Assembly (NCBI GenBank): GCA_964396995.1
Contig: CAYNIG010000319.1
Span: 1 to 5,860, forward strand
DNA: 5,860 bases
Direction: 5' to 3'
DNA from: JADJLQ01 sp964396995
Lineage (GTDB): Bacteria > Bacteroidota > Bacteroidia > Chitinophagales > Saprospiraceae
The notes under the pieces were generated by a model that did no database searches, was not told the origin of the DNA, and saw nothing but the letters and a program-made list of their open reading frames with translations. A program made the translations under genes and the position numbers. This document shows, piece by piece, positions 4,001 through 5,860 of the stretch (position 1 is its first letter; each line of letters opens with the position of its first letter).

Positions 4001-5860
4001 GAAATATTGTTTTATGGCTACGGTGATCACGGAAAGTATCTTGAGGCCTATCAATTCTTCACAATCTTCTCTATCTTTTATTGAAGTTTTAAAGCTGTCT
4101 AATGCTTGTCTCGCTGTAAGGTCATAGATCCCTTCAAGTCCCTTCATTTCTTCCGGAGTTATGTCCCCAATATTTACAAACGGAGGTATGAGTCCATACA
4201 TCTGAAGCGTATACCATTTGTGTTCACTAAACCTGGTTACATGTGCATCATACCGGTAGGTTTTACAGTTGTCAAATACCCTCAGCACTACCTGCTGGTT
4301 GCCGCATTCGGTGAGATCGATATAGTCTTTAAACAACCAGATACTCAGAAACTCGTTCACTACAAAATCATGAACCGTTTTCCTTTTGGAATAACCTTCC
4401 CAGCCACATACTTTTATGATATGATCTGTATACGCTGTTCTGTAATAGTCTACCGAGTCCATATCGGCTATGGCAAAATGTAATCTTTCACAACAATTGT
4501 CCCGGCTGCCATTATCCAGATCTTTTGCATATACCCTAGCCCAGCACGTTGCCGGATCCAAGGTAACCTGGGTAGTTTCATCGCAAACCGGGTTGGGTGG
4601 CGTGATATCCTGTATTAAAGCCAGGATCGGGAAATTGCAGGTATTCCAGCAGGCATCCCTGAAATTCATTCGTCCTATATGAATACCAACCGGTAAACTG
4701 ATCGACTTGCCCTGTGCACCCACCGTTTCGTTCAAGGCTACCACTTTGCCAGGATGGGCAGGATCTTTGTATATAAATTGATACGATTGAGTTACCTCAT
4801 TACAATCCCAGGTATTCATTTTATTGATAGTGAATTGGGCTACACAATCATGTGGTTTTACTGTCCTTAAATAGTACACGGTGTCTTTCAAGCCAGTGAC
4901 TATAGAGGATAATGGACCCGGTGCAGTAGGTGCTCCGGAGATCACCACATTGGGTGCATCTTTATCTTCTACTACTATATACTGTACGCATATCTTTTCT
5001 TCTCCTGTACACCAGTCGGTAATACGCCACTGGCGACGAATTTTGAATCCGTTGCCACAGATTGGAAGTATCTCATCATTGTAATTTACTACCAGCTTGC
5101 AAAAGCCTCCCAACGGTTTATACATCAGGGTCTTGTCCGGTGATGGCTTACAATAATTCGGATTGGCTTCCTGGAAAACTTGAATTTCATCCAGGTTGTC
5201 ATTTATATTATAAGTGGTAATGGTCTTATCCAGATCCAGGGCGCTGTCTTTTATCGCCGGCACCACCAGGCTGTCTTGATGTATTGCAAAACTGGCAGGG
5301 TTTATCCCACCCTGAAAAAAGGCGTTGGGCACCACCACATTATCCAATAATAGTTTTGTTCCGGAAATTCGACCATCTGTAACACCAAATTCTACCAATG
5401 GATCACCATGACCTTGTATATTCAATAATAATTCAGGGCTGGGGTAAAACGGACTGTTTTTATTATTGGAAAATTGATACAGATCGTAATTCTTTGCATT
5501 AAAAATTTGCAAAAATGGAATCGATGAGGTGTTTTTTAGAGAGTTTAACAATCTTGCACCATTCAATGCATACAATCTGCATGGTAAAGTCACCATAGTA
5601 GGGCAGCATACTGAATCCAATACATCTTTGCGTATGGTCAGCGTATCATTGCAATAACTGGCATTACCCCAGGCATCAGTGGCTATTATATGTCTGTATA
5701 CCCTTCCCAGTACCGTAGCACTGTCGCATCCATAATCTTCCCAGGTCGTGGTCAACGTTACTTTACTCGATGCTCCACTGCAGGCATCTTCTGTTTCGTT
5801 GGTCACCTTATTTATATCGCCAACCTGGAAACAACTGATCGTCGCATTTTTACATGGTAC
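764..5860 (-). CDS. Giant T9SS-secreted modular surface protein, HYR-like and dockerin-containing (5' end outside window)
   Basis: The minus-strand frame is open from the window edge to the TAA at 766-764, giving 1698 visible residues. The GTG at 5806-5804 is not a convincing start, because the frame continues upstream through another 18 codons with the same Cys-containing composition, so the true N-terminus and signal peptide lie outside. Domain order by visible residue: repeated Cys-rich HYR/Ig-like modules (1-558 and 819-1283); predicted helical insert (559-698); Gly/Asp/Cys-rich stretch (721-818); carboxypeptidase-regulatory-like fold (1289-1346); paired dockerin-like calcium loops (1348-1408); cohesin-like beta domain (1477-1608); T9SS sorting domain (1613-1698). 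Internal repeats, such as C-G-N-G-x3-R-x-W-x3-D-x-C-T-G at 268 and 918, show module duplication. Proteins of this build in Bacteroidota are exported through the outer membrane and anchored or released. An adhesin or matrix role is inferred. I see no catalytic motif and no frameshift. Confidence 0.96.
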   Translation of the reverse strand, partial: VPCKNATISCFQVGDINKVTNETEDACSGASSKVTLTTTWEDYGCDSATVLGRVYRHIIATDAWGNASYCNDTLTIRKDVLDSVCCPTMVTLPCRLYALNGARLLNSLKNTSSIPFLQIFNAKNYDLYQFSNNKNSPFYPSPELLLNIQGHGDPLVEFGVTDGRISGTKLLLDNVVVPNAFFQGGINPASFAIHQDSLVVPAIKDSALDLDKTITTYNINDNLDEIQVFQEANPNYCKPSPDKTLMYKPLGGFCKLVVNYNDEILPICGNGFKIRRQWRITDWCTGEEKICVQYIVVEDKDAPNVVISGAPTAPGPLSSIVTGLKDTVYYLRTVKPHDCVAQFTINKMNTWDCNEVTQSYQFIYKDPAHPGKVVALNETVGAQGKSISLPVGIHIGRMNFRDACWNTCNFPILALIQDITPPNPVCDETTQVTLDPATCWARVYAKDLDNGSRDNCCERLHFAIADMDSVDYYRTAYTDHIIKVCGWEGYSKRKTVHDFVVNEFLSIWLFKDYIDLTECGNQQVVLRVFDNCKTYRYDAHVTRFSEHKWYTLQMYGLIPPFVNIGDITPEEMKGLEGIYDLTARQALDSFKTSIKDREDCEELIGLKILSVITVAIKQYFPSLLPLDPSNPNLQIIIDFFEDGLEALCVPEFKIKVNFDNIEEFFDDLGEDDFESANTAGGFVPFLASLCQSIYNECMINVVLDDKTLPVCETPEDIYWYCDNAGGGGKDRRYEYAHRTCRDDSYTNNGGDNIEDYTCRDSYGNPYNQIECVKENDGTDDILDPTGREFGWYGCGTVTGHEDEHGAPTNPCDDNDYRGALTSANGSSEAEVEENLAQLFRGKSTWAPVYCHSWLCVDKWDAAGKIDAKSAFWSPELHSLGQTGPIAKAATTTNKFIVWDNCWIDADFTTEDKQYVDQCGNGWLSRTWTFKDKCTGTISCTQKIYTYHRTDFEVMFPQDLTLNCDATGGTSPDATGRPMIWDDECELVGVTYDDVRFDIIPDACYKIVRTWKLIDWCKYDPNAQFRFPDIIWDDRGIASADRPCVFTKLKDNGDGYMTYTQIIKVIDTAAPAITNCRDTIICVNTGYGGYGAESDPMCTVPSYTSEPFVATDNCTASNLIEFRWELDVDNDGTINVKSGAKKTNFKSSEVPNGLSMGVHKLYVIAEDNCGQEDTTSCLITVKDCKKPTPYCYNGIATVIMPTSKSVVVWAKDLDAGSYDNCTKKADLTFTFGSNNASSDTFTCDDIVNGIEQQVTVDIYVTDKAGNKDFCRTYLLIQDGSGNACEDKAAVAGTIAGKVMTETTEPVENVLFEVKSNNSLSPSYQTDAKGLYAFTNLDMKKDYSIIPKRDDDPSNGISTIDLVLLQKHIQGIEPLNSAYKVIAADVDRSNDISVVDLVELRKLILTIYDKLPNNTSWRFVPKSYSFNNIATPWGFPEKLDIIGLSKDELNRDFVGVKVGDVNATAAAHSLLGAEARSGAQILKFTTADRYLNAGEEAVIEFTSENFNGIEGYQFSLAMKGLDLKSVHSGVLKVSESNFGVTKLGQGYVTTSWNESRGITAGANEVLFSIKVKAIKATTLSEALVINSKYTRAEAYQNNEALNVALEVGNKKSAAGYALHQNTPNPFKATTVIGYELAKAGSVTMRITDVTGKLVRMYNQDGVKGYNQFKVNRSDISGAGVLYYTIETKDFSATKKMIIVE
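1037..1432 (-). other. Cohesin-like beta-sandwich domain (within the giant CDS)
   Basis: Residues about 1477-1608 read as a run of alternating beta strands: A-G-E-E-A-V-I-E-F near the start, then I-E-G-Y-Q-F-S-L-A-M, a W-N-E-S turn and the strand E-V-L-F-S-I-K-V-K-A. This order (strand, N-F-x-G-I-E-G-Y-Q-F, later Trp, then L-F-x-I-x-V) recalls the cohesin / CBM2-related jelly roll often found just before the T9SS tag in Bacteroidota surface proteins. It has no Cys. The assignment is by pattern only; another Ig-like fold is possible, and ligand binding cannot be judged. Confidence 0.5.
1637..1819 (-). other. Dockerin type I-like module with two calcium-binding loops (within the giant CDS)
   Basis: Two F-hand-like loops lie 35 residues apart. 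Loop 1 (residues 1348-1359) reads D-D-D-P-S-N-G-I-S-T-I-D and is followed by a helix L-V-L-L-Q-K-H-I. Loop 2 (1383-1394) reads D-V-D-R-S-N-D-I-S-V-V-D and is followed by L-V-E-L-R-K-L-I-L. Both keep acidic residues at loop positions 1, 3 and 12, Ser at 5 and 9, and Ile at 8, as expected for dockerin calcium binding; the usual Asp at position 5 is replaced by Ser. After the dockerin comes a conserved-looking linker ending F-V-G-V-K-V-G-D-V-N. In Bacteroidota such modules often sit next to a T9SS tag in non-cellulosomal proteins, so a structural role is more likely than cellulosome assembly. Confidence 0.8.
1823..1996 (-). other. Carboxypeptidase-regulatory / SdrB-like beta domain (within the giant CDS)
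   Basis: Residues about 1289-1346 follow the pattern V-A-G-x-I-A-G-K-V, then E-P-V-E-N-V-L-F-E-V, T-D-A-K-G-L-Y-A-F-T-N-L and D-Y-S-I-I-P-K. This is the G-x-V / G-V-x-V / T-D-x-x-G-x-Y-x-F / L-x-x-G-x-Y sequence typical of CarboxypepD_reg-like and SdrD B-like folds. These are small transthyretin-like spacer domains and are not enzymes. Its position between the Cys-rich array and the dockerin suggests a rigid joint. Confidence 0.65.
2201..2233 (-). repeat. Copy 2 of the K-D-L-D-x-G-S-x-D-N-C module motif (protein-level repeat)
   Basis: Residues 1210-1220 read K-D-L-D-A-G-S-Y-D-N-C. This is the partner of the copy at 4493-4525: 9 of 11 residues are identical, with the surrounding P-x-P-x-C and W-A elements in the same order. 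This is the last Cys-rich module before the Cys-free C-terminal third. Confidence 0.75.
3032..3109 (-). repeat. HYR-like strand repeat, copy 2 (C-G-N-G ... R-x-W-x3-D-x-C-T-G)
   Basis: Residues 918-943 start C-G-N-G-W, continue R-T-W-T-F-K-D-K-C-T-G and end C-T-Q-K-I. The Cys, Trp, Asp and Gly positions coincide with copy 1 (4976-5059) except for a one- to two-residue length change before the second Cys. It is followed by a strand F-P-Q-D-L-T-L-N-C-D-A-T-G-G that opens the next module. Confidence 0.7.
3407..3700 (-). other. Gly/Asp/Cys-rich low-complexity stretch (within the giant CDS)
   Basis: Residues about 721-818 are dense in Gly, Asp, Asn, Tyr and Cys, starting with a G-G-G-G run after Y-C-D-N-A. 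A short motif occurs twice, R-T-C-R-D-D-S-Y and Y-T-C-R-D-S-Y. Seven Cys are spread over the region. It lies between the strand-like M-I-N-V-V-L-D-D-K and the A-P-V-Y-C-H-S-W-L-C-V-D-K block, where an extended loop would be expected. I do not recognise a domain. Calcium binding or a disulfide-stapled loop are guesses. Confidence 0.5.
3767..4186 (-). other. Predicted helical, acidic insert between HYR-like modules (within the giant CDS)
   Basis: Residues about 559-698 differ from the beta-rich surroundings. They contain amphipathic stretches such as T-A-R-Q-A-L-D-S-F-K-T, I-L-S-V-I-T-V-A-I-K-Q-Y and L-Q-I-I-I-D-F-F-E-D-G-L-E-A-L, then an acidic tract D-N-I-E-E-F-F-D-D-L-G-E-D-D-F-E. Turns are marked by Pro-rich L-L-P-L-D-P-S-N-P. 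The hydrophobic segments are too short and too charged to be membrane spans. I do not recognise a family. Confidence 0.45.
4493..4525 (-). repeat. Copy 1 of the K-D-L-D-x-G-S-x-D-N-C module motif (protein-level repeat)
   Basis: Residues 446-456 read K-D-L-D-N-G-S-R-D-N-C, preceded by a P-P-N-P-V-C-D-E strand and W-A-R-V-Y-A. The same layout (P-T-P-Y-C, V-V-V-W-A, then K-D-L-D-A-G-S-Y-D-N-C) recurs 764 residues later, so the two segments are diverged copies of one module. The motif is typical of Bacteroidota HYR-like surface proteins, as far as I recall. Confidence 0.75.
4976..5059 (-). repeat. HYR-like strand repeat, copy 1 (C-G-N-G ... R-x-W-x3-D-x-C-T-G)
   Basis: Residues 268-295 start C-G-N-G-F, continue R-Q-W-R-I-T-D-W-C-T-G and end C-V-Q-Y-I, followed by V-V-E-D-K-D-A-P. 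The W/D/C spacing matches the copy at 3032-3109 and, more loosely, V-R-T-W-K-L-I-D-W-C at residues 1007-1016. The closing V-x-D-x-x-A-P is the usual border between consecutive HYR-type domains. Confidence 0.7.

Noticed and set aside
1041..5084. Several plus-strand open frames of 64-125 codons and a minus-strand frame at 3544-3750
   Set aside because: All lie inside the long minus-strand gene in other frames and have no domain-like composition, so they are shadows of the real coding frame.
5804..5806. GTG as the start codon of the giant gene
   Set aside because: The frame stays open for 18 more codons to the window edge with matching Cys-containing composition, and no signal peptide follows the GTG. 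The real start is outside the window.

Overview
The window looks like a piece of a Bacteroidota genome, most likely from the Saprospiraceae or a close relative. This rests on one huge secreted-protein gene. Its C-terminus is a textbook type IX secretion system (T9SS) sorting domain, and its cysteine-rich, aromatic-rich modules (for example C-G-N-G-x3-R-x-W-x3-D-x-C and K-D-L-D-x-G-S-x-D-N-C) resemble, from memory, the giant HYR-like surface proteins common in that family. The family assignment is inference; the phylum is well supported.

Layout: positions 764-5860 are a single minus-strand open reading frame (1698 codons plus stop) that runs off the right edge, so its N-terminus and start codon are missing. 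From N to C the visible protein has Cys-rich HYR/Ig-like modules (residues 1 to about 558), a predicted helical acidic insert (about 559-698), a Gly/Asp/Cys-rich stretch (about 721-818), more HYR-like modules (to about 1283), a short carboxypeptidase-regulatory-like beta domain, a two-repeat type I dockerin-like module, a cohesin-like beta domain and the T9SS sorting domain. All of the roughly 58 cysteines lie before residue 1284. The last 415 residues have none.

Positions 1-763 hold no gene I can support. The stretch next to the gene has a 10-bp perfect hairpin spanning the stop codon (756-779), a small hairpin (667-686) and a strong 15-bp-stem terminator with T runs on both strands (616-649). 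Further left, 1-400 is unusually rich in inverted and direct repeats: an 11-bp inverted repeat at 71-100, an 8-bp one at 160-182, a 12-bp one at 298-358 and a 17-bp perfect direct repeat at 181-197 and 267-283. This looks like a structured intergenic or dispersed-repeat region rather than coding DNA.

There is only one gene, so no pathway can be read from neighbours. The inferred role is a very large protein exported by T9SS and anchored at, or released from, the cell surface, probably for adhesion or matrix building. No enzymatic domain is visible. I see no RNA gene, CRISPR array, insertion sequence or defence system.
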